Origin: Blastomonas sp. CACIA14H2
GTDB lineage: Bacteria; Pseudomonadota; Alphaproteobacteria; Sphingomonadales; Sphingomonadaceae
Direction: 5' to 3'
Assembly (NCBI GenBank): GCA_000503195.1
Contig: AYSC01000002.1
Location: 1 to 64,000 of the forward strand
DNA length: 64,000 nucleotides
The notes under the pieces were generated by a model that did no database searches, had not been told where the DNA came from, and worked only from the letters and a program-made list of their open reading frames with translations. This document shows, one piece after another, positions 1-8,615 of this stretch. The position numbers and the translations under genes were made by a program. Numbering within the stretch: position 1 is the stretch's first letter; every line of letters begins with the position of its first letter.

Positions 1-202
1 CTCAATCTCCATGGCAACACTGGCCTGACATGGCCATAGCATCGCGGCGCAAACCAGGATTGCCTGCCAGGGGTGTGTCGCTTGCTTGCACCTGCAGCCA
101 GCTTTGCGCCGCTCCTGTTTGCGCTTTGCAGACGATGGGCATGCCGTAACCCTCGTGGAAGGACATGGCGGTGCGACGGCGCTGCGTCACGGGAGAGATG
201 AC

Positions 203-979
203 ATGGGCAGGATTGAGGGCAAGGTTGCATTCGTTTCGGGCGGCGGTTCGGGTCTCGGCGCGGCCATGGTCGGGCGCTTCGCGGAAGAGGGCGCGATCGT
301 CTATTTCGGCGATGTGAATGCGCAGAACGGCGCCGAGGTGGCAGAAGCCACCGGGGGGGTGTTCGTCGAGCAGGATGTCAGCCGCGAGGACCATTGGGTC
401 TCGGCGATACGGCAGATCGAGGATCAGCACGGGCGGCTCGACATCCTCGTCAACAACGCGGGAATTCTGGGCCCCGGCGCGCTGGAAACCATCGATCTGG
501 ATGCATGGAACCGCCTTTTCGCCGTCAACGTCACCGGGGTGATGCTCGGCTGCAAGCATGGCGGCATGCTGATGCAGCGCAACCCCGGCGGGCCCAGCGG
601 CTCGATCATCAACATTTCGTCCAACGCGGGTATCCTCGCCACCGCCACCGACTGCGGCTATTCGGCGACCAAGGGCGCGGTGAAGCTGATGACCCAGTCG
701 ATCGCCATCAATTTTGCGCGGCGCGGGCTGCCCATCCGCTGCAATTCGATCCACCCCGGCCCGATCGATACGCCGATCTTCGACCAGTGGAAGCCCAACG
801 AGAAGGCGGCCAAGCGGCTCGAGGGCACGTTGCTCGAGATGATCCCGCTCGGGCGGCTCGGGCACCCTCGCGAGATCGCGAACATGGCGCTGTATCTGGC
901 AAGCGACGAATCGAGCTTTTCGACCGGGTCGCAGTTTGTCGTCGATGGCGGTGGCACCAGCGCGCTGGCCGGGCTGTGA
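203..979 (+). CDS. SDR family oxidoreductase
   Basis: Short-chain dehydrogenase/reductase of 258 aa, the classical size. The glycine-rich nucleotide motif SGGGSGLG is at residues 12-19, Asp37 at the end of the second strand suggests NAD(H), NNAG is at 84-87, and catalytic Ser140, Tyr153 and Lys157 are all present. It should interconvert a secondary alcohol and a ketone; the substrate cannot be read. Start 203 is chosen because a GGGAGAG ribosome site lies at 191-197 and the glycine motif then falls at its usual place; the frame stays open upstream to 86 but without a site. The next gene starts 2 nt after the stop, so both are probably cotranscribed. Confidence 0.93.
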   Translation: MGRIEGKVAFVSGGGSGLGAAMVGRFAEEGAIVYFGDVNAQNGAEVAEATGGVFVEQDVSREDHWVSAIRQIEDQHGRLDILVNNAGILGPGALETIDLDAWNRLFAVNVTGVMLGCKHGGMLMQRNPGGPSGSIINISSNAGILATATDCGYSATKGAVKLMTQSIAINFARRGLPIRCNSIHPGPIDTPIFDQWKPNEKAAKRLEGTLLEMIPLGRLGHPREIANMALYLASDESSFSTGSQFVVDGGGTSALAGL

Positions 980-981
980 CG

Positions 982-2106
982 ATGGCAACGGACACCAGGC
1001 CGATCGGCGTCGGCATCATCGGGTTCGAGCCCGGGCGCAGCTGGGCCGCCGTGGCGCATGTGCCCGCGCTCAGGGGGCTGCCTGAATATCAGGTGACGGC
1101 GGTCGCCACGACGCGACGCGAATCCGCCGATGCTGCCGCGGCGGCCATCGGCCTGCGGTCCGACCGGGGCTTTACCTCGGCAGCGGAGCTGGCGGCGTGC
1201 GACGATGTCGATCTTGTCGTGGTGACGGTGAAGGTTCCGCATCACCTCGAACTGGTGCGCGCCGCCGTGGCTGCCGGCAAGCACGTCTATTGCGAATGGC
1301 CACTGGGCAACGGTCTGGCCGAGGCCAGGGAGATGGCCCGACTGGTGGGCGAAGCCGGCGTTCAGGGAGTCATCGGGCTGCAGGCGCGCTGCGCCCCGGC
1401 GGTCGCCTATGTGCGCGATCTGGTGGCGAGCGGCGAGATCGGCGAGGTGTTGTCCTCGAACATGTTCGGCACCGGAATCCAATGGGGCGGCTGGGTCGAC
1501 CGGCCGAATACCTATCTGCTCGATCCGGCGAATGGCGCAACGCTGATGACGATACCCTTCGGTCACGCGGTCGATGCGATGTGCTATTGTCTGGGGGAAT
1601 TCTCATCGCTGTCGGCGCTGACCGCGATCCGCCAGCCCCTGGTCAAGCAGCTCGAGAATGGCGAGATCTGGCAGAAGCGCACTCCCGACCAGATCGTCGT
1701 TACCGGCACCTTGCAGGGCGGGGCCATCGCCAATGTCCACTATCGCGGCGGAACCTCGCGCGGGGCCAATTTCGCGTGGGAAATCAACGGGACCAAGGGC
1801 GATCTGCGGCTTGAGGCCGATGGCGGTCACGCGCAGATGTTCGACTTGTCGCTCAGCGCCGGCTTCGGGCGAGACAGGACGCTGAAGCCCCTGGAAATCC
1901 CTGCCCAGTATCGCTGGGTACCCGAGACGATCACCGGCCTGGCGACGAATGTTGCGCAGCTTTACCGGCGGCTGTCGGATGCGCTGGCGGGCAAGCAGGC
2001 GACGGGCATGGGTTTTGATGTGGCGGTCGAACAACACCGCCTGCTCGCAGTGATCGAAGAGGCTGCGGCCATAGGCGGGGTCATCGGCCTTGAAACAGAA
2101 GGATAA
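982..2106 (+). CDS. Gal80-like Gfo/Idh/MocA family protein
   Basis: 374 aa with an N-terminal Rossmann fold (GVGIIGFEPG at 9-18) and the C-terminal alpha/beta domain of the Gfo/Idh/MocA family. The order of motifs, with WAAVAHVPAL near residue 21 and EWPLG at 105-109, resembles the Gal80-like branch. The family's usual E-K-P motif, whose lysine takes part in catalysis and cofactor binding, is E-W-P here, so the protein may bind NAD(P) without being a normal dehydrogenase. That is inference; Gal80-like bacterial members have no settled function. It sits 2 nt after an SDR and 5 nt before a small EthD-like gene, a likely three-gene operon. Confidence 0.88.
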   Translation: MATDTRPIGVGIIGFEPGRSWAAVAHVPALRGLPEYQVTAVATTRRESADAAAAAIGLRSDRGFTSAAELAACDDVDLVVVTVKVPHHLELVRAAVAAGKHVYCEWPLGNGLAEAREMARLVGEAGVQGVIGLQARCAPAVAYVRDLVASGEIGEVLSSNMFGTGIQWGGWVDRPNTYLLDPANGATLMTIPFGHAVDAMCYCLGEFSSLSALTAIRQPLVKQLENGEIWQKRTPDQIVVTGTLQGGAIANVHYRGGTSRGANFAWEINGTKGDLRLEADGGHAQMFDLSLSAGFGRDRTLKPLEIPAQYRWVPETITGLATNVAQLYRRLSDALAGKQATGMGFDVAVEQHRLLAVIEEAAAIGGVIGLETEG

Positions 2107-2111
2107 CAGGG

Positions 2112-2432
2112 ATGCCGAAGTTCAAGATGCTGGTTCTGTCCAACGCTGTCGACGCGCGCGACGAGGAATTCAACCGCTGGTACGACGAGGTTCACCTTCG
2201 CGACGTGTTCAGGGTGCCAGGTGTCACCGGTGCCGAGCGCTACCGGATGCGATCGGGCAAGGGGTGGAAATATCTGGCCATCTATGAGCTCGAGTGCGAC
2301 GACCCCGCCGCGGTCGAGCGGGAGCTGATGGCCCGCGCCGGCACCGATGCGATGCAGATGACCGATGCGTTCGACATGCAGAGCTTCTACATGGGGTCGG
2401 CAGAGCTGATCACACCGTTTCGCGCGGCCTGA
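2112..2432 (+). CDS. EthD-like dimeric alpha/beta-barrel protein
   Basis: A 106-aa cytosolic protein with the look of a ferredoxin-like dimeric alpha/beta barrel (EthD or DUF4286 type): an N-terminal strand MPKFKMLVLSNA, a helix carrying FNRWYDEVHLRDV, then a strand with GAERYR. Such proteins often accompany oxygenases or CoA-dependent catabolic genes but their role is poorly understood. It is the last gene of the SDR/Gal80-like group (5 nt downstream of the previous stop). It is only distantly like the two longer EthD proteins at 36.2 and 38.7 kb. Family assignment is moderate, specific function unknown. Confidence 0.75.
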   Translation: MPKFKMLVLSNAVDARDEEFNRWYDEVHLRDVFRVPGVTGAERYRMRSGKGWKYLAIYELECDDPAAVERELMARAGTDAMQMTDAFDMQSFYMGSAELITPFRAA

Positions 2433-2544
2433 TGCGCCGCTTGGCGGGGAGATGATCCCGGCAGTCTCCTGACGATGAGAAGACTGCCGGGAAGCAGACC
2501 CTCGGCGCGCGATGGCCCCCCGCCCGTGCCGAGCGTCCGATCCT

Positions 2545-3690
2545 TCAATAGGATTTGGGCAGCCCCAGCGTCTTTTCGGCGATGAAGCTCAGCACGACCT
2601 GATTGTTGACCGGCGCGACCATGTTGTTCTGCGCTGCGATGTAGAACGGCAGGATGTCCTGCGAGACATCCACGCCAGCACCGCCAAAGCAGGTCATCGC
2701 GATTTCGGCGGCCATCTTGAATGCCTCGGACGAGAGGATCTTCACCATGTTCGCCTCGACCCCGATCTCGCCACCCTTTTCGTGCGCCTCGCATGCCTTG
2801 TAGAGCATCGTGCGCGCGGCCTCGACATAGGTCTTGGCGCGGGCCAGCGGGTGCTGGATCGACTGATAGGCGCCGATCGGCGTGTCGAACGGTGCACGGA
2901 CCTTGGCGTATTCGGCGGCACGCTTGATGCAGTAATCGGCCTGGCCGATGTTCATCGCCGCGACGAGCAGGCGTTCGGAATTGAGGCTTTCGAAGAGGAT
3001 CTTGAGCCCCTGGCCCTCGACCCCGACCAGCGCTTCTGCCGGAAGCACGACGTTGTCGAAGAAGGTGTTGTAGTTCTTCTCGGGCAGATACATGCCGATA
3101 TCCATCTGTGTGGCGCTGATGCCCGGCAGCTTGGTATCGACGATGAACAGCGAGATGCCCTTGGTCCGGTTCTCAGGATCATATGGCTGCGTCCGCGCCA
3201 CCAGCAGGCAGTGGTCGGATTCGACAAAGGCCGTCTGGTAGGTCTTACCGCCATTGAGCAGGAACGTGCCGTCGGCCTGGCGGATTGCAGTGGTCTTGAT
3301 CTTGAAGGTGTTGGTACCCGCATCGGGCTCGGTGATGCCGAAGCTGAAGAACGACTCTCCGGTGGCTGTCGGCGGCAGATAGCGCTGGCGCTGTTCCTCG
3401 CTGGCGTAGCGCAGCAGCGGTTCGCGCGACATGAAGTTGGTCACCGCGATCGGCAGCAGCAGCGCATGCTGGTGCAGGATATCGAGCGCCAGGACGATAT
3501 CGGTCAGATGGCCGCCTGAGCCGCCATATTGCTCGGGCAGACCCATCGAGAGCAGGCCGCTTTCCGCCCACATCTTCCACAATTTCTCGGGGAATTCGTT
3601 CCGTTTGCCGCAGTCCGCGACATAGGCCCTGTCGATCCGCCGGATAATACTGTCACAAATTTCCCGAATTGCGTCGGCGTTCTCACTCAT
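2545..3690 (-). CDS. Acyl-CoA dehydrogenase
   Basis: 381-aa flavoprotein of the acyl-CoA dehydrogenase family, full length. An all-helical N-terminal domain leads into the FAD-contacting strand region with TEPDAGTN at about 120-127, and the C-terminal helical domain ends in FIAEKTLGLPKSY. It would introduce an alpha,beta double bond into an acyl-CoA. Start 3690 is preferred; ATG 3705 in the same frame is possible, and the longer open frame to 3900 overlaps the Rieske gene. The Rieske gene lies 178 bp upstream on the same strand, so the two may be cotranscribed. Confidence 0.9.
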   Translation of the reverse strand: MSENADAIREICDSIIRRIDRAYVADCGKRNEFPEKLWKMWAESGLLSMGLPEQYGGSGGHLTDIVLALDILHQHALLLPIAVTNFMSREPLLRYASEEQRQRYLPPTATGESFFSFGITEPDAGTNTFKIKTTAIRQADGTFLLNGGKTYQTAFVESDHCLLVARTQPYDPENRTKGISLFIVDTKLPGISATQMDIGMYLPEKNYNTFFDNVVLPAEALVGVEGQGLKILFESLNSERLLVAAMNIGQADYCIKRAAEYAKVRAPFDTPIGAYQSIQHPLARAKTYVEAARTMLYKACEAHEKGGEIGVEANMVKILSSEAFKMAAEIAMTCFGGAGVDVSQDILPFYIAAQNNMVAPVNNQVVLSFIAEKTLGLPKSY

Positions 3691-3868
3691 TGTCCCGTGG
3701 TCCATCCGTTGATTGCGATTGAAGGTCCCGCACGATTGCGGGCAATACCCGGCACAGTATGGCCACCGCGCGGAGCCAATGGCCATATCGCGCGGCGGGT
3801 GTACAAGAAAATTTGCATCTCTGGACTGGGTCTCGCAGCCACGGTGGACGAAGACTGCTGCCGGGCTG

Positions 3869-5296
3869 TCACTCCAGGCCGAGCAGCTTGCGATAGACAT
3901 TGTGGAAATGCTGGATGTTCGATTCCTGATACCGCGCCAGCGTCAGGAAGGCCTTTTCCCTTGGTGCAGCCTTCATGCCCTTCTGGATTTCGACGAGGTT
4001 GGACATGTCCTGATGGAGGATATGGCCGATGACCCCCAAGGCCTCGCATTCATCGGTGCGGTCATCGGGGCCGAGTTCGAGAACCGGCGGGGGAGGGGGC
4101 GCAGCCTGGCCTTTGGGAATGCGCGCCGTGACGCGGACCTCCATCACCGACAGGTCGGGGTCGCGCCCGACGGGCAGAAAACGATACCACCATGCCAGCG
4201 CCTCGCCCCACCAGGGGTGATGGTTGGGGAACAGGAAGCACTTGGTCATCTCGAGGAAATAGGCGTTGGGCTTGTCCGACAGGTCATGGCCCGATGCCGC
4301 CTCCAGTGCCAGACGCCGCTGCGTTGCGCACCAGGCGCGGCCTTGCGTGAAGCTCGTGATCGATCCGGGTTCGGGCAGCGGGAGCCCCATCGTCTGACAG
4401 AACTGCCGGGCGCTTTCCTCGGGCGAGATGCTTTCCCTGACCCAGTAATCGGGCACGACCGACGGCGTGACGAGCCGGTTGACGTGGCTCTCGCCATCGT
4501 CCCAATTGTCATATTGGGTATAGGCCGATCCGAAAAAGGGCATGCCGTCCCAGTGCGTTTCGAGTACGTGATAGCCTTCCATGAAGGCTTCCTGGGTCAG
4601 CTTCCAGTTGCAGCGGACCGTCTTGCGGAAATGGGCGACGGTATAGCGCTCTTCCATCGGGTGATCGGCAAAGAGCTTCGGCAACGGGCCGAGAGCCTTT
4701 TCGAGTGGGGGCGCCCCGGGGTCCGGGTTGATGAAGACGTTGCCGCCCCAGCACTCGACCTTCACTTCGGTCAGCGCGTGATGCGACGCCGACACGCTGG
4801 GAAAATCCTCTTGTCCCGGAACCCAGTCGAGCGTCCCGTCGAGCTGCCACGTCCAGCCGTGGAACGGGCAACGTATCGAATCGCGGTTCTCGGCGTGATC
4901 GCACAGCCGGCGTCCGCGATGGGGACAGAAATTGTAGAACGCCTTGATGGTATCGGGCGCGACGCGGGCGATCATGAACGACAGGTCGACAATGTCATAG
5001 GCCAGCCTGTCGCCGACGTTCGGAATGTCCTCTTCACGGCAGGCGATCTGCCATCGCTTCTTCCAGATGTGCTCGACCTCCAGGTCGACATATCTGGGAT
5101 CAAAATAGCGTTCGAAGGGCACGAGGCTTTCCATGGCGACCGGGTCGCCGCGGGGTTGCAGCACCGGCGGAACCGGCTGGCCATCGGCCTGCAATATGTC
5201 CGCCAGCGTCAGCTTGCCGACCGAACTGGTCCCTGAAACGGCTTTGGGCGTGCAAAAGCCATAGCCGCCAAGTTCAAGTTGCCCATTCTTGCCCAT
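3869..5296 (-). CDS. Rieske aromatic ring-hydroxylating oxygenase, alpha subunit
   Basis: 475-aa terminal oxygenase. The Rieske [2Fe-2S] ligands are Cys124-Pro-His126 and Cys143-Pro-Phe-His146; the mononuclear iron histidines are His243 and His248 in EGYHVLETHWDG. A C-terminal START-like catalytic domain follows. It would add oxygen to an aromatic or alicyclic ring using electrons from a ferredoxin and reductase. Neither partner nor a beta subunit is encoded nearby, which suggests an alpha-only oxygenase fed from elsewhere. The metal ligands sit at the same residue numbers as in the second Rieske protein at 36.8-38.2 kb, so the two are paralogues. Confidence 0.92.
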   Translation of the reverse strand: MGKNGQLELGGYGFCTPKAVSGTSSVGKLTLADILQADGQPVPPVLQPRGDPVAMESLVPFERYFDPRYVDLEVEHIWKKRWQIACREEDIPNVGDRLAYDIVDLSFMIARVAPDTIKAFYNFCPHRGRRLCDHAENRDSIRCPFHGWTWQLDGTLDWVPGQEDFPSVSASHHALTEVKVECWGGNVFINPDPGAPPLEKALGPLPKLFADHPMEERYTVAHFRKTVRCNWKLTQEAFMEGYHVLETHWDGMPFFGSAYTQYDNWDDGESHVNRLVTPSVVPDYWVRESISPEESARQFCQTMGLPLPEPGSITSFTQGRAWCATQRRLALEAASGHDLSDKPNAYFLEMTKCFLFPNHHPWWGEALAWWYRFLPVGRDPDLSVMEVRVTARIPKGQAAPPPPPVLELGPDDRTDECEALGVIGHILHQDMSNLVEIQKGMKAAPREKAFLTLARYQESNIQHFHNVYRKLLGLE

Positions 5297-5422
5297 CTCG
5301 CCTCTCCCGACGCCATCCGATGCGGCAAGGATGCCGGTGGGGAGGCGCGCGGATGTTGATCGAAATCAAAAACGGCGGCGATGTCCGTTCGGGACAACCG
5401 GACACGCTGCTGGAGACAAGAT

Positions 5423-6814
5423 TCAGCCCTCGAACAGCACGTTGCGATTGATCAGGCGACCGGGATCAAGCGCGTGGCGTACGGTGCGCATCGTCGCCAG
5501 CGCCGCGGGAGTGATGTGGTCGGGCAGAAATTCACGCTTGGCCGTGCCGATGCCGTGTTCGGCGGTCAGCGCGCCGCCAAAGTCTCTTACCACATCATAG
5601 ACGCACCGCTCGATGGCGTGCTTGTGCGCAAGAGTGGCAGGGCCGGTATGAACGCCGATATGGATGTTGCCATCCCCCAGGTGCCCAAAGGCCACCGCCC
5701 GATACCCGCCCAAGCTGGTGGCCAGCCCGGCATTGACCGCCGCGACGAATTCATCGGCGCGACGGATGTCCACGCTGATGTCGAATGACACGAATGGTCC
5801 CATCTCGCGCATCAGGATTTCCGACCCCTCGCGCACGCGCCAGATATCGTCCACTTGCCGCGCGGAGCTAGCGACGACGGCGTCAACCAGCAGGCCGTCT
5901 TCCAGCGCGTGTTCGAGCAGTGCCGAAAACGCCTCCTCATCAGCGGCCTTGCTGTGTCCCATGCACTCGATCAGCACAAAGAACTCCGCGCCGGGATCGA
6001 CGATCCTGCGCGCCGGGTCGGTCGCGACGGTGGCGTAATAGTCTTGCCACATCACCTCGAACGCCGACAGTTGTTGCAGCGTCCTGGCCCGGCCGAGAAG
6101 CTCGAGAACGTCGCCATAGCGGTTAAGCGAAACGAGGGCGACCTGCTGTGTCGTCGGCAGCGGCACCAGACGCAGCACGGCCTTGCAGACCACGCCCAAG
6201 GTCCCTTCCGACCCGATGAACAGCTGCTTGAGATCATAGCCCGTATTGTTCTTGAGGAAACGGTTGAGCAGATCGAGAACGGTGCCATCGGCAAGCACGA
6301 CCTCGAGCCCCAGCACGTTCTGCCGGGTCATGCCCCAGCGGATCACGCGGTTGCCTCCGGCGTTGGCGGCGATGGTTCCGCCTATGGTGGCCGTTCCCTT
6401 CGATCCCAGATCAATCGGATAGAACAATCCGTGCGCGGCGGCGGCGTCCTGCACGGCCTCGATCGCCGCTCCGGCCTCTACGGTCATCGTCGCCGAGACA
6501 GGATCGATATCGATGATGCGCCGCATCCGTTCGAGCGAAACCACCAGCTCGTTCTCCTGGGCGACGGCACCGCCGCACACCCCGGTGCGGCCGCCGTGCA
6601 CCACGACGGGCTGGCGGGCGTCATGACAAAGCCGCATGATGCGCGCAACGTCTTCGGTCGACTGCGGGCGCAACAGCGCGGGCGATGCCGGGGGGACATG
6701 CGTGAACGGGTCGCAACTGCGCGCCGTGACATCGTCCCCCGTGAGGACGCCACCCGGCCCCAGGTCCCGGGCGAGCCGGGCTATGACGGCCGCAATCGCG
6801 TGCGGCGCGGTCAC
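5423..6814 (-). CDS. FAD-binding oxidase, D-lactate/2-hydroxyacid dehydrogenase type (GlcD-like)
   Basis: 463 aa with an N-terminal FAD_binding_4 domain (about residues 40-180, including GGRTGVCGG and IGGTIAANAGGN) and the C-terminal FAD-oxidase domain with GHLGDGNIH and EHGIGTAKR. This is the layout of D-lactate dehydrogenases, GlcD and D-2-hydroxyglutarate dehydrogenases. It would oxidise a D-2-hydroxyacid to the 2-oxoacid. Its start codon overlaps the stop of the upstream glyoxalase-type gene (ATGA at 6811-6814), so translation is coupled. The pair resembles a glyoxalase-to-2-hydroxyacid pathway; the true substrate may instead be a catabolic intermediate. Confidence 0.88.
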   Translation of the reverse strand: MTAPHAIAAVIARLARDLGPGGVLTGDDVTARSCDPFTHVPPASPALLRPQSTEDVARIMRLCHDARQPVVVHGGRTGVCGGAVAQENELVVSLERMRRIIDIDPVSATMTVEAGAAIEAVQDAAAAHGLFYPIDLGSKGTATIGGTIAANAGGNRVIRWGMTRQNVLGLEVVLADGTVLDLLNRFLKNNTGYDLKQLFIGSEGTLGVVCKAVLRLVPLPTTQQVALVSLNRYGDVLELLGRARTLQQLSAFEVMWQDYYATVATDPARRIVDPGAEFFVLIECMGHSKAADEEAFSALLEHALEDGLLVDAVVASSARQVDDIWRVREGSEILMREMGPFVSFDISVDIRRADEFVAAVNAGLATSLGGYRAVAFGHLGDGNIHIGVHTGPATLAHKHAIERCVYDVVRDFGGALTAEHGIGTAKREFLPDHITPAALATMRTVRHALDPGRLINRNVLFEG

Positions 6815-7278
6815 TCGGCCTTCACCGGTTGCCGGCTGATCTGGATGAGCTCGATCGCATAGCCATCGGGGTCATAGACAAAGGCCAGTTCGGGGGCTCC
6901 GGGCATCAAGCTCTTGGGTGCGGTGCCCTGGCGCGCCCCGAACTCGGCCAGCCTCGACCACATGGCGGCGACGTCGGGAACACCGATGGCGATGTGACCA
7001 TAGCCGCTGCCATGCGTGTAGTCTTCGTCCTGGTCCCAGTTGTAGGTCAGTTCGATCGCTGCAGGGCCGTCGCGATAGCCAGCGTAAGACAGAAAGATGA
7101 TCGAAAACCGGCCCGCCTCCATGTCATAGCGGTCCAGCACCGCCATGCCGAGCCCGTCGCAGTAGAAGCGCAGCGCGGCATCGACATCGCGGACCCGGAT
7201 CATGCTGTGCAGGACCCTGGGTGCGTGGCCGTCTTCTCCCCAGGCCCAAAGGGGGTCGAATTGCTGGTCTGCGGGCAT
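6811..7278 (-). CDS. VOC family protein, glyoxalase I-like
   Basis: 155 aa in the vicinal oxygen chelate fold with two beta-alpha-beta-beta-beta modules: HSMIRVRDVDAALRFYCDGL with IELTYNW in the first, HIAIGV with IELIQISRQ in the second. The His/Glu pattern and the GLGM segment are those of lactoylglutathione lyase (GloA). It is full length for GloA-like proteins. It overlaps the downstream 2-hydroxyacid dehydrogenase by 4 nt. A standard GloA role or isomerisation of a pathway intermediate are both possible. The AraC gene lies upstream, separated by a perfect inverted repeat at 7299-7329. Confidence 0.87.
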   Translation of the reverse strand: MPADQQFDPLWAWGEDGHAPRVLHSMIRVRDVDAALRFYCDGLGMAVLDRYDMEAGRFSIIFLSYAGYRDGPAAIELTYNWDQDEDYTHGSGYGHIAIGVPDVAAMWSRLAEFGARQGTAPKSLMPGAPELAFVYDPDGYAIELIQISRQPVKAE

Positions 7279-7298
7279 GCTGGCCTCCTGGCTGACGA

Positions 7299-7329
7299 CG
7301 CGGCATCATGCGATTCACATGATGCCGCG
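7299..7329. repeat. Perfect 12-bp inverted repeat (hairpin or operator)
   Basis: CGCGGCATCATG at 7299-7310 and its exact reverse complement at 7318-7329 are separated by 7 nt. The repeat lies 59 bp downstream of the AraC gene stop and 20 bp upstream of the VOC start, both on the minus strand. It could end the araC-type transcript, although no T-run follows, or be a binding site controlling the VOC/oxidase pair. Confidence 0.6.
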
Positions 7330-7388
7330 TATGTCGCACACAGGTCTTGCCCGACGTTGATCCGCCCGTTTGCTGTGCAGGAACAGGC

Positions 7389-8423
7389 TCAGGCGGCCCA
7401 GCGCGATTCCAGGGCGTTCTGGTGATCGTAATCGCGCGACGGGCCGATCGGCTGCTGCGCTTCGGCGAGATGCTGCGCGCGATATTCGCGCGGCGGCATG
7501 CCATAGGTTGCCTTGAACATCCGGCTGAAGTGCGCGGCGCTCTTGAACCCCGACATATAGGCGATCTCGTGGATCGGATAATCGCGCGTCTTTGGCGAGA
7601 CCAGCCAGTCGCGCGCCATCGGCAGGCGGTTCTTCCAGACCAGTTCGGAGAACGAGGTGTTGTTGGCCTTGAGCAGAAAGCACAGATACCGGGCCGAAAT
7701 GCCGCAGGACACGGCCACCTTGTCATAACTCAACTGCGGATCGGACAGGTTCATCTTGATATAGTTTTCGATATCGGAGAGCCGGCGATCGAGCAGCTTC
7801 TGTCGTTGCGGCATGTTGATACCGCTCTTGTTGAGATGGTCTGCGACGACTTCGAGCAGCGATTTCGACAGATGGTCCAGAGTCGGCTCGCTCAGCCGGT
7901 CACCATATCGGCCCAGGAGCTCGAGGATCTCGCCCGCGACCTTGCCTTCGCTGGAATCGAGGCTGAACGGCTCGGTCAGCCTGTCGGCCGTGTGCAGATG
8001 GCTCATGAACAGATCGGGGGGGATGATCACCTGGTACGATGCGTGATGATCATCAGCGCTGCGCTTGAGGCTGGCCGAAAACGGCACGCTGGAATCGAGG
8101 AAGCCGGCCTGCCCCGCCGCAATGTCGGTGGTGCCGGTGGCGCGCACGATCCGTACCGATCCGGCGGTGACGAACCACAGGACGCGCAAGCCAACCCGGT
8201 TCTTGCGGATATGCTGCGGCGCGCGGCGGAAGGAGAGTTCGGTGCGGGTGGTTATGCGCGTGATGGAAATGGGCGAGCACAGTGCCTTTTCGAAATCGAC
8301 CCCTGCATAATCACCCGATTCGCTCTGCAGTTCACCGTCGTAGAACTCCCGCTTGATGAGGCCCTCATACGAGGGGACGTTCCTGGGGTGATTGCCTGTA
8401 AATCCGGCAAAAAGCTTTTCCAT
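7389..8423 (-). CDS. AraC family transcriptional regulator
   Basis: 344 aa. The last 100 residues or so carry the two helix-turn-helix motifs of the AraC/XylS family: KVAVSCGISARYLCFLLKAN and EIAYMSGFKSAAHFSRMFKA followed by the signature GMPPREYR. The N-terminal part looks like the AraC-like ligand-binding domain of FeaR-type regulators. Start 8423 (MEKLF) is chosen for the TAGGAGAG ribosome site 6-8 nt upstream; an in-frame start at 8450 lacks one. It is divergent from the MDR oxidoreductase at 8616 across 192 bp and likely controls it, the VOC/oxidase pair, or itself. Confidence 0.9.
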   Translation of the reverse strand: MEKLFAGFTGNHPRNVPSYEGLIKREFYDGELQSESGDYAGVDFEKALCSPISITRITTRTELSFRRAPQHIRKNRVGLRVLWFVTAGSVRIVRATGTTDIAAGQAGFLDSSVPFSASLKRSADDHHASYQVIIPPDLFMSHLHTADRLTEPFSLDSSEGKVAGEILELLGRYGDRLSEPTLDHLSKSLLEVVADHLNKSGINMPQRQKLLDRRLSDIENYIKMNLSDPQLSYDKVAVSCGISARYLCFLLKANNTSFSELVWKNRLPMARDWLVSPKTRDYPIHEIAYMSGFKSAAHFSRMFKATYGMPPREYRAQHLAEAQQPIGPSRDYDHQNALESRWAA

Positions 8424-8507
8424 CAGACCTCTCCTACTCAGTGTCCGCAATCCCGGGCCGTTGTTCGGCTCCGGTCATGTCTCGTCGATGTAACCATCAG
8501 AAACCGA

Positions 8508-8535
8508 TTGCGATGGAATGATTATTCCTTATATG
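8508..8535 (+). promoter_or_regulatory. Candidate promoter with palindrome in araC/MDR divergent region
   Basis: In the divergent spacer, TTGCGA (8508-8513) and TATATG (8530-8535) are 16 bp apart and could be the -35 and -10 of the 8616 gene. The spacer contains GGAAT-GATT-ATTCC (8515-8528), a perfect 5-bp-arm palindrome placed where a regulator could block or aid the polymerase. Read by eye only. Confidence 0.3.
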
Positions 8536-8615
8536 AAATGGAGTGTCAAGGCGGACTTCCGATAGCCCCAAAGGGACGCTGTCGGTTCCACAAGCCGAGG
8601 ACGGGGAGGGGCGAC

